DNA of 64,000 nucleotides from contig NZ_JAILWF010000006.1 of assembly GCF_025699065.1 (NCBI RefSeq), positions 62,001 through 126,000 of the forward strand. The letters run 5' to 3'. Under the pieces are notes generated by a model that ran no database searches, was not told the DNA's origin, and worked only from the letters and a program-made list of their open reading frames with translations. Positions 53,437 through 63,073 of the stretch are shown piece by piece. The position numbers and the translations under genes were made by a program. Position 1 is the stretch's first letter, and every line of letters starts with the position of its first letter. This DNA comes from Nitrosarchaeum sp. (GTDB lineage Archaea > Thermoproteota > Nitrososphaeria > Nitrososphaerales > Nitrosopumilaceae).

Positions 53437-54714
53437 TTGTCAAAATCTCAAAAACTATTCAATGAATCTAAAAAAGTAATTCCTTCTGGTGTGAATAGTC
53501 CTGTTCGATATTTTGAGCCGTATCCATTTTTTGCAAAAAAATCAAATGGAGCATACATCTGGGATGAAGACAATCAAAGATACATTGATTTCTGTAACGG
53601 GTATGGTGCATTGCTCTTAGGACATAGACGTAAAGAAGTTCTAAGTGCCGTATCCAAACAACTAACACAAGGGACAATGTTTTGTACTCCTACTCAATCT
53701 GAAATAGAACTGTCAAAACTAATTGTTGGCAATTTTCCTTCAATTCAAAAAGTTCGACTTGTAAACACTGGAGGCGAAGCTACCATGACTGCTATAAGAT
53801 TAGCTCGTGGTTTTACAAAAAAGAAAAAAATCATAAAGTTTGAGGGATGTTATCATGGTGCCCATGATTCTGTTTTAGTAAAAGCAGGCTCTGGTTCTGC
53901 ACATAACGGAATTTCTGTTTCTGACGGTGGATTAGATGAGGTATCAAAAAATACACTTGTTGTACAATACAATAATTCCGAAGAACTTGAAAGAATAATA
54001 TCAAAAAATAAAGACATTGCTGGCGTAATTGTTGAACCAATACTTGCAAACATGGGATTGATTTTACCTGAAAAGAATTTTTTATCTGAGATTAGAAAAA
54101 TTACAAAAGACAATGATATCCCTTTAATTTTTGACGAAGTTGTCACTGGATTTAGAATCTCTCCTGGAGGGGCTCAACAACATTTTGGAATTAAACCCGA
54201 TATCACAACTTTAGCAAAGGCTTTGGGAAGTGGCTTTACAGTTGCAGCAGTAGGTGGCAAAAAAGAGATTATGGATCTTCTTTCTCCTGGTGGCAAAGTT
54301 TACCAAGCAAGTACGTATGCAGGAAATCCAACATCTGTTAGTGCAGCCATAGCATCAATTAAGACAATCAATAAAATAAAAAATAAACTATATTCAAAAC
54401 TTGAAAAATACAATATCATGCTTACTCATGCCATAGATGATATTGCAACTGACCTGAAAATACCACATCAAATTAACTTCACATCATCAATGTTTCAAAT
54501 TTTCTTTACTGACAAACCTGTAGTAGATTATGCCTCATCAATGAATGCAGATGCAAAAAAATTCAAAAAAATGTTTTCTATATTATTAAAAAAAGGCATT
54601 TTTATTGCACCCTCTCAATTTGAAGTAGTTTTCTTATCTGATGCACACACAAAAATTGATCTAGAAAATACCATACATGCTTATGATGTTGCATTAAAAT
54701 CGGTGAAGAATTGA
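53437..54714 (+). CDS. hemL: Glutamate-1-semialdehyde 2,1-aminomutase
   Basis: PLP enzyme making 5-aminolevulinate in the C5 pathway. 425 aa with VNSPVRYFEPYPFFAKKSNG, the glycine-rich VNTGGEATMTAIRLARG, DEVVTGFR and the PLP-lysine motif TTLAKALGSGFTVAA. The start is TTG. First gene of a four-gene tetrapyrrole operon; hemA and hemB are not in the window. Confidence 0.96.
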   Translation: MSKSQKLFNESKKVIPSGVNSPVRYFEPYPFFAKKSNGAYIWDEDNQRYIDFCNGYGALLLGHRRKEVLSAVSKQLTQGTMFCTPTQSEIELSKLIVGNFPSIQKVRLVNTGGEATMTAIRLARGFTKKKKIIKFEGCYHGAHDSVLVKAGSGSAHNGISVSDGGLDEVSKNTLVVQYNNSEELERIISKNKDIAGVIVEPILANMGLILPEKNFLSEIRKITKDNDIPLIFDEVVTGFRISPGGAQQHFGIKPDITTLAKALGSGFTVAAVGGKKEIMDLLSPGGKVYQASTYAGNPTSVSAAIASIKTINKIKNKLYSKLEKYNIMLTHAIDDIATDLKIPHQINFTSSMFQIFFTDKPVVDYASSMNADAKKFKKMFSILLKKGIFIAPSQFEVVFLSDAHTKIDLENTIHAYDVALKSVKN

Positions 54715-55646
54715 AATATGTAATTGGTGCAAGAGGTAGTCAGCTATCTATCGCACAAACAAACTGGGTAAAATCTGAACTAAAAAAAATAAACCCAGAT
54801 GCTGAATTTGAGATTAAAACAATTACAACTAAAGGCGATACTGACGCAAGACCATTATTTACAATTGATCAAAAAGGAATATTTGAAAAAGAGATTGACA
54901 GAGCAGTTGCTGACAATGAAGTTGACTTTGCCGTACACAGTCTCAAAGATGTTCCCTCACAATTAATTGATGACTTGATTCTATCATCAATTCCAAAACG
55001 AGAGATGGTAAATGATATTTTTATCTCATCTGATGGTACTAATCTTGATTCTGTAAAACCAGGAGCTGTTATCGGTACAAGTTCATTGCGACGAGCTGTA
55101 CAAATAACCAGAAAGAGACCTGATGTTATAGTTCGTCCAATTCGTGGAAACATTGAAACCAGAATTAGGAAAGTCTTTGCAAATGAATTTGATGCCATAG
55201 TATTGGCACAAGCAGGAATCACAAGATTAGGAGTGGATACAACATTTACACGATTATCTATTGAAGATTTTTCGCCATCTCCTGGTCAGGGTGCTCTTGC
55301 AATTGTTTCACGAAAAAACGATTCTGATACAAATTCAATGTTGGCAAAGATTGAAGATTCTGACTCTAGATTGGAAATAGAAGCAGAACGTGCTCTTTCT
55401 GACTATGTTGATTCTGGATGCAGATTTCCAATTGGCGCATATGCTAAATCAAATGGCGATGAAATGACTTTGAGCGTTTCTGCTTTTTCTGTTGATGGTA
55501 AACAATCTCTTTTTGTTACAAAGTCTGGAAGCAAGTATGATCCTGTATCTTTAGGTAAGATCGTAGGAATGGAATTACGCAAGAAAGGCGTAAATGACCT
55601 TGCAATAAATTGGAGAAAAAAAGTGGAGGAATGGAACAAACAATGA
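54711..55646 (+). CDS. hemC: Porphobilinogen deaminase (hydroxymethylbilane synthase)
   Basis: Joins four porphobilinogens into hydroxymethylbilane. 311 aa with IGARGSQLSIAQTNWV, VDFAVHSLKDVPSQL, IGTSSLRRAVQI and the cofactor-attachment cysteine in DSGCRFPIGAYA. The TTG start overlaps the hemL stop by four bases. Confidence 0.96.
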   Translation: MKYVIGARGSQLSIAQTNWVKSELKKINPDAEFEIKTITTKGDTDARPLFTIDQKGIFEKEIDRAVADNEVDFAVHSLKDVPSQLIDDLILSSIPKREMVNDIFISSDGTNLDSVKPGAVIGTSSLRRAVQITRKRPDVIVRPIRGNIETRIRKVFANEFDAIVLAQAGITRLGVDTTFTRLSIEDFSPSPGQGALAIVSRKNDSDTNSMLAKIEDSDSRLEIEAERALSDYVDSGCRFPIGAYAKSNGDEMTLSVSAFSVDGKQSLFVTKSGSKYDPVSLGKIVGMELRKKGVNDLAINWRKKVEEWNKQ

Positions 55647-56392
55647 CAGGTAAGGTGTATCTTGTTGGGGCAGGTCCAGGTGATAGTAAACTGATCACAT
55701 TAAGGGCAGTTGAACTATTGCAAAAAGCCGATGTTGTATTGTATGACAGATTGGTAAGCAAGAAAATAATTTCGATGATTCCAAAGAATGCTCAAAAAAT
55801 ATACGTAGGAAGGGCAGTAGGGGATGACACCACACACCAGAATAACACTAATGACTTGATGATAAAATTTGCAAAATCAAAGAAAAACATAGTTCGACTA
55901 AAGGGAGGTGATCCAATAATTTTTGGTCGAGGTGGCGAAGAAGCTGAATTTCTTAAGGAAAACAAAGTAAAATATGAAATTGTTCCTGGAATCACATCTG
56001 GAATTGGTTCTGCAACTTATGCTGGAATTCCACTAACTCATAGAAAGCATGCATCATCAGTAGTATTTGTTACAGGCCATGAAGATCCTGAAAAGAAAAA
56101 TGAATCCGTAAAATGGAAACGTCTTGCAAAATCTGTTGATACCATTGTAATTATGATGGGCCTCTCACGACTTGATGTAATATGTAAACAACTTGTTGCA
56201 GGTGGATTAGATAAACAAACTCCTGTAGCTGTAATCCAAAATGGAACCACACCAAAACAAAAAATGATTATTGGTACTGTTTCTAATATTGCAAAACTTG
56301 TAAAGGCAAATAAAATCACACCTCCTACAAATATCATTATAGGAAAAGTTGTAGATTTATCTCAAGTTATAGGATGGAGAAAAAATGCTTAA
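55643..56392 (+). CDS. cobA: Uroporphyrinogen-III C-methyltransferase (SUMT)
   Basis: SAM-dependent enzyme making precorrin-2, the branch to sirohaem and cobalamin. VYLVGAGPGDSKLITLRAVE, VLYDRLV, VRLKGGDPIIFGRGGEEAEFL and YAGIPLTHR are diagnostic. I take the ATG at 55643 (ATGA overlap with the hemC stop); an ATG at 55610 would overlap by 37 bases. 249 aa. Confidence 0.95.
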   Translation: MTGKVYLVGAGPGDSKLITLRAVELLQKADVVLYDRLVSKKIISMIPKNAQKIYVGRAVGDDTTHQNNTNDLMIKFAKSKKNIVRLKGGDPIIFGRGGEEAEFLKENKVKYEIVPGITSGIGSATYAGIPLTHRKHASSVVFVTGHEDPEKKNESVKWKRLAKSVDTIVIMMGLSRLDVICKQLVAGGLDKQTPVAVIQNGTTPKQKMIIGTVSNIAKLVKANKITPPTNIIIGKVVDLSQVIGWRKNA

Positions 56393-57185
56393 AGGAAAAG
56401 TAATTGCAATAACTCGTTCAAAAGATGATTCTACTGAATTCATAGATTTGGTGACAAAAAATAACGCAATCCCAATCTCGTTACCAACTATTGAACTAGT
56501 TAGTAAGGGAGAAAAAATTGTAGATGAATTTTTGGAATCAGTAAAACAGTATAATCCAGATTACTCTGTATTTATGAGCTCAAAGGCTGTAACATTACTT
56601 TTTGATACTGCAAAAAAAATATCAAAATTTGAAAAACTTCAACTTGCTGTTGCAAATACTATAGTCATAGCAGTGGGGCCTAAAACAAAAATCGCACTAG
56701 AAAATGAGGGAATCAAAGTTGCCTATATGCCAAATATCTATTCCTCTGTAGGCGTTGGCGAATTATTTACAAAATTACATGCAGTTGGAAAAAAAGTAAT
56801 TGTTCCAAGAAGTGGTGCTTCAACACCTTTTTTGAAAGAATTATTAGAAAAAATAGGAATTGATGTAAAGGAAATTCATCTCTATGATGTTTGTGCCTTT
56901 AGAGATACTTCTCAATGGAATGAATTTAGGGAATTATTTTCAAAAAACAAAGTAGATGGAATTGTATTTACTAGTGCATCATCTGTTAGAGCATTTTTTG
57001 AAATAATGACAAAAGATTATGATGAAAACTCATTGTTGGAAAATATGGCAAAATTATCAGTAATTTCAATTGGACCATTTACATCTGATGAGCTCAAAAA
57101 ATTTAAAATTAAAAATACTATATCTCAAGTTCATACTGTCTCAGGTGCATTTGATACTGTGAAAACTATTTTTTCAATTACCTAG
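56385..57185 (+). CDS. hemD: Uroporphyrinogen-III synthase
   Basis: Cyclises hydroxymethylbilane to uroporphyrinogen III. 266 aa of the divergent HemD fold; visible marks are VIAITRSKDDSTEFIDLV, FMSSKAVTLLFDTA, VIVPRSGASTPFLKELL and IVFTSASSVRAFFEIM. Overlaps cobA by eight bases and ends the operon. Confidence 0.92.
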   Translation: MLKGKVIAITRSKDDSTEFIDLVTKNNAIPISLPTIELVSKGEKIVDEFLESVKQYNPDYSVFMSSKAVTLLFDTAKKISKFEKLQLAVANTIVIAVGPKTKIALENEGIKVAYMPNIYSSVGVGELFTKLHAVGKKVIVPRSGASTPFLKELLEKIGIDVKEIHLYDVCAFRDTSQWNEFRELFSKNKVDGIVFTSASSVRAFFEIMTKDYDENSLLENMAKLSVISIGPFTSDELKKFKIKNTISQVHTVSGAFDTVKTIFSIT

Positions 57186-57382
57186 AATTTCCTGAAATTT
57201 TCATTATGACTGTATGATTTACTGATTGTTGACTTTGTTATTTTCGAAATAATTCTGAATCTGGCTAAATACCAAACTTTCATTTTGTATTACCATACTT
57301 TGACCTTTCTTTTTTCCGATCAACTTGCCAAAGACAAGTCATATGTATAGTTAATATATATCCGATATTTTATAATAAATCA

Positions 57383-59503
57383 GTGAATTCGCATATTATC
57401 TTACTATCTGTAGTTTTTAGTCTGTTTTTAGCTGGTACCGTATCAACTTACTCTTTTGCTGAAACCAACACTGTCGAAGTTGTTGAGAATAGAATAGTTA
57501 CACTAGTTGGCGAAGGAGTTGATCCTGATGACGACACTCTAACATTTGAATGGGTGCAAGTTGATGGTGAACCAGTTAAATTATCATCAAAGAATGTTGC
57601 AATGCCAACATTCATGGCACCAGAGGTTGTAAACGGTCAAATCAAAGTCTTGACATTCACACTAACTGTAACTGACCCATTTGGTGCAGCAAGTTCTGAT
57701 TCTGTTGAAGTTATTGTAAACCCAGTTAATCATGCCCCAATTGTAAGTGCAGGCAGAGATCAAGTCACATTTAAAACAATTAACGTAGTTACTCTAGTCA
57801 GCAGCGTTGTAGATCCTGATGGTGATTCATTGACCTATAACTGGAAACAGATTGCAGGTCAAACAATTCCGTTATCTTCTACTACTGGAAAATATCTAAC
57901 CATTCTTCCAATGCATATTGATTATTCTCAAACCAATCCTCTAACATTCGAACTTACTGTTGAAGATGGCTTTGGTGGTGTAGGAAGTGACACCGTAAGC
58001 GTTTATCCATTAACTGGTCTTTTATCAAATAGATTAATTTCAATTCAAGCAGGCCCAATGCAAACTGTACATGAAGGAGAAACCGTTACACTTAGTGCAA
58101 CTGGTCAAACCGCAAATGGACAACCAATAAGTTACTCTTGGGTACAACTAATTGGAACAGGAGTATCATTGAATGCATACACTGGTTCAACAGTCACATT
58201 TACAGCTCCTGATCTTCCAGATGAAACTGAAATGATTCTATCATTCCAAGTAACTGGTTATTCAGCTGGAAATGGATGGGCAAATGCATTGGCATTAGTT
58301 AAAGTAATTCCATCCAACGCTGGTCCATTAGCTGACGCAGGACCAGATCAAAGTGTAGGTGAAAAAGCATTAGTAAAATTAATTGGAACAGCTACTGATC
58401 CTGACGATGCTGAAAGCAAATTACGATATTCTTGGAAACAAACATCTGGAATGAATGTGCAATTATATGAACAGGCTTCATTCTCTGTGTATTTCTTCTC
58501 ACCAATGATTAACACTAATTCTGAAACTCTAACTTTTGAACTAACTGTAACTGATCCTTCTGGCAACTCTGACAAAGACGATGTGTCTGTTGTTGTTAGC
58601 ACTGTAAACTTGCCACCAAGAGCAAATGCAGGTCCAGATAGAAAGATTATTGGAGAATCACAAGTAACTGTAACTGGTTCAGGCTTTGATCCAGAAGGTC
58701 TGCCAATAACTTATGAATGGAAACAACTAGCCGGAGAAACAGTCACATTTGATACTACTAAACCAACATTCTCATTTAAAGCACCATCAGTAGTTTCTGG
58801 CGAAACTAAACGAATGGTATTCCAATTAACCGTAACTGACTCTGAAAACCAGAAGGGAAGTGATCAACTGATTCTCCTTGTAGTTCCAGAAAACAGTGCA
58901 CCAATCGTAGATGCTGGCGTTGATCAAATTGCTGATGAGAGAACTATGGTTAATCTAGTTTGTTCAGCATATGACCCAGACGGTGATGCAGTCACATCAA
59001 CATGGACTTCATCTAATAGTGATGTTGTAATTAATGCTCCTTCATCTCTAAGTACTTCTGTAACACTACCAGCAGTCACTGCCGACCAAACCATTAGCAT
59101 GACATGTACTGCCTCTGATGGTAGATTGTCTTCATCTGATAGCATGAACATTAAAGTTGTAAACACATTGAATCTACCAATCATAGCAGATGCAGGTCCT
59201 GATCAAATCGTAAATGAGAATGTCAAGATTTCATTAGATGGCAGCAAGAGCAATGACCCAGAAGAACAAAAACTATCATACATGTGGACTCAAGTATCTG
59301 GTGAAACAGTAAAGTTGTCTTCAACATCTTCAGTAACCCCATCATTTACATCTCCAATTGTTGCAAATAACGAAATCAAGGTACTAGTCTTTGAACTCAA
59401 AGTCTTTGATGACAATGGTCGTTCATCAACTGATACTGTGACAATTACAGTTGATCCAGTTAACGCTGCACCAACAGCAACTGCAACTGCCAAACAATCT
59501 TAA
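57383..59503 (+). CDS. Secreted PKD/REJ-like seven-repeat protein (706 aa)
   Basis: GTG start and signal peptide (likely cleavage at SFA-ET). Seven immunoglobulin-like units of about 90-100 residues follow, most with the pattern ADAGPDQ, VDPDGD or DPEG, then LTFELTVTD and DSVEV-type strands. This fits the PKD/K319L-type beta-sandwich common in archaeal surface proteins. No C-terminal anchor; it ends in a threonine/alanine-rich tail. Likely a surface adhesion or cell-wall protein. Confidence 0.85.
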   Translation: MNSHIILLSVVFSLFLAGTVSTYSFAETNTVEVVENRIVTLVGEGVDPDDDTLTFEWVQVDGEPVKLSSKNVAMPTFMAPEVVNGQIKVLTFTLTVTDPFGAASSDSVEVIVNPVNHAPIVSAGRDQVTFKTINVVTLVSSVVDPDGDSLTYNWKQIAGQTIPLSSTTGKYLTILPMHIDYSQTNPLTFELTVEDGFGGVGSDTVSVYPLTGLLSNRLISIQAGPMQTVHEGETVTLSATGQTANGQPISYSWVQLIGTGVSLNAYTGSTVTFTAPDLPDETEMILSFQVTGYSAGNGWANALALVKVIPSNAGPLADAGPDQSVGEKALVKLIGTATDPDDAESKLRYSWKQTSGMNVQLYEQASFSVYFFSPMINTNSETLTFELTVTDPSGNSDKDDVSVVVSTVNLPPRANAGPDRKIIGESQVTVTGSGFDPEGLPITYEWKQLAGETVTFDTTKPTFSFKAPSVVSGETKRMVFQLTVTDSENQKGSDQLILLVVPENSAPIVDAGVDQIADERTMVNLVCSAYDPDGDAVTSTWTSSNSDVVINAPSSLSTSVTLPAVTADQTISMTCTASDGRLSSSDSMNIKVVNTLNLPIIADAGPDQIVNENVKISLDGSKSNDPEEQKLSYMWTQVSGETVKLSSTSSVTPSFTSPIVANNEIKVLVFELKVFDDNGRSSTDTVTITVDPVNAAPTATATAKQS

Positions 59504-59583
59504 TTTCTTTAATTTTCATCCAAATTCTAATTGAATAGTTTTTCATTTTAATAGTAAAAGACTAATTCAGATTTAACATTTGA

Positions 59584-60822
59584 GTGATTGACTTGGTTTT
59601 GGATTGGTTGACTAGAGATGGAAAATTACTATTATCTGCCAGAATAGTCAGAACATTTTCTTATGGGTTTTTGAGCATGATTTTGGCAATTTATCTAAGC
59701 TTTATTGGATTTGACGAAATTTTAATTGGTTTTATTTTATCTGCAACTCTTGTTAATAGTATAATTTTTAATTTGTTTTCTAGTTTTTTTGCCGACCGTA
59801 TTGGACGAAAAAAAGTTCTAATCATTTACGCATCACTTATGGGAATCTCTGGTGGAATATTCTTTGCAACTGAAAATTATTTTGCATTGATAATTGCTGC
59901 ATTTATTGGAACGATAAATGTTACTGGATCAGAAACTGGAGCATTTTTGTCATTAGAGCAGGCAATCCTTCCACAAACTGTCAAAGACAACAAAAAAAGA
60001 AATACCATTTTTGGAATATACAATATGATTGGAACCTTTGCAATGGCTGGAGGTATCTTACTTGCTTCATTGCCGCAAATAATGCAAGATACCTTTGATT
60101 ATTCTGCAATTGATTCATTCAAACCATTATTCGCGATATATTTACTTGCAGGAATTGTAGTTGTAATAATCTATTTTTTCTTTTCAAAAAACATTGAAGT
60201 CAAAAAACCACTTGACTCTAAATCATTCTCATCTAATCTATCTCCAAAATCAAAAAAGATTATTCTTAAAATGTCGTCTTTATTTGCATTAGATTCTTTT
60301 GCTGGGGGATTTGTGATTCAAAGCATCGTTGCTTTTTGGTTTTTTACAAAGTTTGGTGTAGACCTTACAACCCTGTCTATGATTTTTTCGATTGCAGGAG
60401 TGTTGACAGCAATCTCATTTTTCTTTGCAGCAAAGATTGCAGATAAGATAGGATTGATAAATACAATGGTTTTTACTCATATTCCGTCTAATGTTTTATT
60501 GATTCTAGTTGCAATTGCTCCTACTTTTCATATTGCACTTGCATTGTATTTGGCTAGAATGAGTTTATCTCAGATGGATGTTCCAACAAGACAAGCATAC
60601 ATTGTTGCAGTAGTCGAGGAAAATGAAAGAACTGCTGCTGCTGGAATAACAAACACATCGCGAAATATTGCACAATCTATTAGTCCGTCTATTACTGGTG
60701 CAATAATTCATTCTCTATGGTTTTCTGCTCCTTTTGTAATTGGTGGATTTTTAAAAATTATTTATGATGTTGGAATTTATGCTAGTTTTAGAAATACAAA
60801 ACCATCTCATGAATCTGATTAG
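59584..60822 (+). CDS. Major facilitator superfamily transporter (412 aa)
   Basis: Twelve-helix MFS carrier. The GFDEILIGFILSATLVNS and FFADRIGRKKVLIIYA segments form the motif A region, and a second half-repeat has FAAKIADKIGLINTMV. The start is GTG. An unrelated subfamily to the MFS at 33852. Substrate unknown; relatives are often annotated as sugar or drug carriers. Confidence 0.85.
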   Translation: MIDLVLDWLTRDGKLLLSARIVRTFSYGFLSMILAIYLSFIGFDEILIGFILSATLVNSIIFNLFSSFFADRIGRKKVLIIYASLMGISGGIFFATENYFALIIAAFIGTINVTGSETGAFLSLEQAILPQTVKDNKKRNTIFGIYNMIGTFAMAGGILLASLPQIMQDTFDYSAIDSFKPLFAIYLLAGIVVVIIYFFFSKNIEVKKPLDSKSFSSNLSPKSKKIILKMSSLFALDSFAGGFVIQSIVAFWFFTKFGVDLTTLSMIFSIAGVLTAISFFFAAKIADKIGLINTMVFTHIPSNVLLILVAIAPTFHIALALYLARMSLSQMDVPTRQAYIVAVVEENERTAAAGITNTSRNIAQSISPSITGAIIHSLWFSAPFVIGGFLKIIYDVGIYASFRNTKPSHESD

Positions 60823-61005
60823 TGTGGTAAAATATAAAAAATCACAAGTATTGCATTTCATATCTTCACTAAATCTAGAACTAGAAAAAGTAAAACAGTG
60901 GTGAGAGATTTCAGTAAACTATCAAAAATAATCTGTAATTTTATACACGATATAGTGCTCAAATATTCACAAATTCAAGACTTTTCCAAACGGAAGTCCC
61001 CTGGA

Positions 61006-61617
61006 TTAAAACAAGCCCTGAAATGGTGAGCGGGTCAACAAAATACTGATTGGGAAAAAAACCACAGCCATTATTATCATGACTAGTATGGCAGTTGCAA
61101 TTACATTTGGTGTGTTTAACTGAAGACTTTGCTTGCATGCCATAATCCAGAGAATTATGCTCCAAATTATAAATGGAATATTAATTACTGTAATTATGGA
61201 TATTGAACTAAAAAAATTCTCCATTGTAATATTTTCAGAAAATAAAGATAGAGCAATTACCTGAATTGGTGTGCCAATCAACAAACCTGGAATCAAAGCA
61301 AACTGTATTGCCGAAAAAACTCTTTTGAAATTTGATTGTGTTTTGTTTATCTTTTTTGAAATCTTAAGAACTAACCATGCCATAAGAAATGCTCCGCCGA
61401 TACTTGATATGATCAAATAAAACTGATGTACGATTGTTTTATTTTCAGTATCTGACACTAGAAAACCCATAATATTGTCAAACTCCAAAAGTCCAACAAG
61501 CATTTGTATTCCTACAATAATTAGCGCTATTCCAAAATACTCTTTTTCGTTTTCAGTAATTTCAACAAATGCTTTTTTTGGATGAATGATGATGTCTTTG
61601 ATTATAGAAACTTTCAT
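61006..61617 (-). CDS. Yip1-like membrane protein A (203 aa)
   Basis: Begins VSIIKDIIIHPKKAFVEITE, then about five membrane helices, the layout of the Yip1/YIF1 domain family. Paralogous to the divergently transcribed gene at 61785, with which it shares the N-terminal KD(I/V)II-x-P-x-KAFVEI motif. No catalytic residues are seen. Function unknown. Confidence 0.75.
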   Translation of the reverse strand: MKVSIIKDIIIHPKKAFVEITENEKEYFGIALIIVGIQMLVGLLEFDNIMGFLVSDTENKTIVHQFYLIISSIGGAFLMAWLVLKISKKINKTQSNFKRVFSAIQFALIPGLLIGTPIQVIALSLFSENITMENFFSSISIITVINIPFIIWSIILWIMACKQSLQLNTPNVIATAILVMIIMAVVFFPISILLTRSPFQGLF

Positions 61618-61784
61618 AATTTGATAAACATGATTTGGTATTAAATTAAGATGCGTGTATTAATTTTAACATAAAAGTGGCCTAAACAATTTTTTACATA
61701 ATTCTACAATTTTATGCCTAAAATTGGCTTTGTAATGACAAATAACATACATGTGATAATGTATGAAAATAAGCCGCGATTCTC

Positions 61785-62411
61785 ATGGTTGGAACTAATA
61801 TGACAATATTCAAAGATGTTATAATTTCGCCTCAAAAAGCGTTTGTTGAAATTGGCAATAATGGAAAAAAATATTTTCCTTTTGCTTTCGTTATTCTGTT
61901 AGGAACTGTAATTTCATCTCCAATTCTATCTTATTATGTTAATTCACAAATTTATTTTCATTTTGTTGAAGAAACATTGCCTTTTGATTTTTCATCAATC
62001 TTTTTTGAAATCGAGCTTGGATTTCTTTATGGTATTGGTTTTACATATTTGGCATATACTATTGGTAAAAAAATTGGAGGTCAAGGTTCATTCAAAGGTG
62101 TATTTTCTTCGTTATGTTTTGCCGCACTTCCAATTACGATTGTTGGATTTTTTATTCTCTTATCATTAGGATTTGTTTCACTGTCTAATTTTAAACACGG
62201 TGGTGCATTTTCACTGTATTACTTGATGATCATAGTAATTGTGATATGGGGATTTGTTTTAGGGTTATTTGCAATAATAAAATCTCATCAACTAAGCTTT
62301 TTGAAAGCAATCTTAACTATGCTTACATCAGGGGTCATCATAATTGCCATATCAATACCTATTTTGTTTTTAATAGAACTAAATGATCAAATCCCACATT
62401 TTAAAATATGA
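61785..62411 (+). CDS. Yip1-like membrane protein B (208 aa)
   Basis: Five or six membrane helices after MTIFKDVIISPQKAFVEIG, which mirrors paralogue A. The ATG near 61800 (MTIFKDV) agrees better with the paralogue than the ATG at 61785. Both genes share a 167-base intergenic region, so coordinated expression is plausible. Confidence 0.75.
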   Translation: MVGTNMTIFKDVIISPQKAFVEIGNNGKKYFPFAFVILLGTVISSPILSYYVNSQIYFHFVEETLPFDFSSIFFEIELGFLYGIGFTYLAYTIGKKIGGQGSFKGVFSSLCFAALPITIVGFFILLSLGFVSLSNFKHGGAFSLYYLMIIVIVIWGFVLGLFAIIKSHQLSFLKAILTMLTSGVIIIAISIPILFLIELNDQIPHFKI

Positions 62412-62459
62412 TAATCATTTTCTTAGAGAAATTGAAGTGCTATAGTATAATTTGTAATT

Positions 62460-62490
62460 AATAACGACGGTAAACGTACTCCTCGTTATT
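62460..62490. promoter_or_regulatory. Inverted repeat upstream of the 62534 gene
   Basis: AATAACGA and TCGTTATT are perfect 8-bp arms 15 bases apart, ending 43 bases before the ATG. It could be an operator for a dimeric regulator or an RNA hairpin. Confidence 0.4.
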
Positions 62491-62533
62491 GTAAACACTA
62501 AGCTTAAGTTCAAAAATCATTTACTGAATCATC

Positions 62534-62944
62534 ATGGTAAATCATAAAGAATTTTCAATAATTATAGTGAGTTTGATGGTTAGTATTTTGTTAATTGGTT
62601 CTTTTGGCATTGTAAAATCTTTTGGACAAATCGAATCAGATTCTAAATATGCAATTCCTGATTGGACTAGAAATATTGCATTGTGGTGGTCTGAAGATCA
62701 AATCGATGATGCAACATTTTTGTCTGCAATGGAATACTTGGTTAATCAAAAAATAATCGTTGCTCCGCAGTTAGGACCACTGATAGATTATTGGCCACCA
62801 TCAGAGTCACCCTCAGAGTCAATATCGCAAAAGCCTATCTCTGATTATTATCGTAAAGCAGCAAAACAATGGATTGCAAATGAAATGGAAGATTTTATCT
62901 ATATTTCACATATTCAAGTGCTGATTTTTATAAAAAATAATTAA
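62534..62944 (+). CDS. Secreted protein with tryptophan-rich surface repeat (136 aa)
   Basis: N-terminal hydrophobic signal (IIIVSLMVSILLIGSFGIV), then one clear repeat starting IPDWTRNIALWWSEDQIDD and, after a serine/proline linker, a second degenerate unit ISDYYRKAAKQWIANEM. It is related to the repeats in the 36870 protein and PstS. The second unit lacks the WW pair and stops soon after, so it may be decaying. No other domain; it is almost only repeat. Confidence 0.7.
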   Translation: MVNHKEFSIIIVSLMVSILLIGSFGIVKSFGQIESDSKYAIPDWTRNIALWWSEDQIDDATFLSAMEYLVNQKIIVAPQLGPLIDYWPPSESPSESISQKPISDYYRKAAKQWIANEMEDFIYISHIQVLIFIKNN

Positions 62945-63003
62945 TCTAAACTGAAAATCCACTAGAATATCCTACTGATACTTCAAATCATCCTAATCTT
63001 GCA

Positions 63004-63025
63004 CAAGAACGTCACTATGTTCTTG
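63004..63025. promoter_or_regulatory. Inverted repeat upstream of the 63074 gene
   Basis: CAAGAAC and GTTCTTG are perfect 7-bp arms around GTCACTAT, ending 48 bases before the GTG start. This is the usual place for an archaeal upstream operator. Confidence 0.4.
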
Positions 63026-63073
63026 ATTATTTGAATTAATCAAAGTTATTACTTTCTTCTTTTAAGAAAATTT

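Noticed and set aside
57383..59503. Internal repeats considered as a CRISPR-like or DNA repeat array
   Set aside because: The similarity is at protein level with about 95-residue units and divergent DNA; there are no short identical repeats with unique spacers.
60823..60903. Short GTG frame after the MFS gene (MVKYKKSQVLHF)
   Set aside because: Only 26 residues without recognisable features; not supported.
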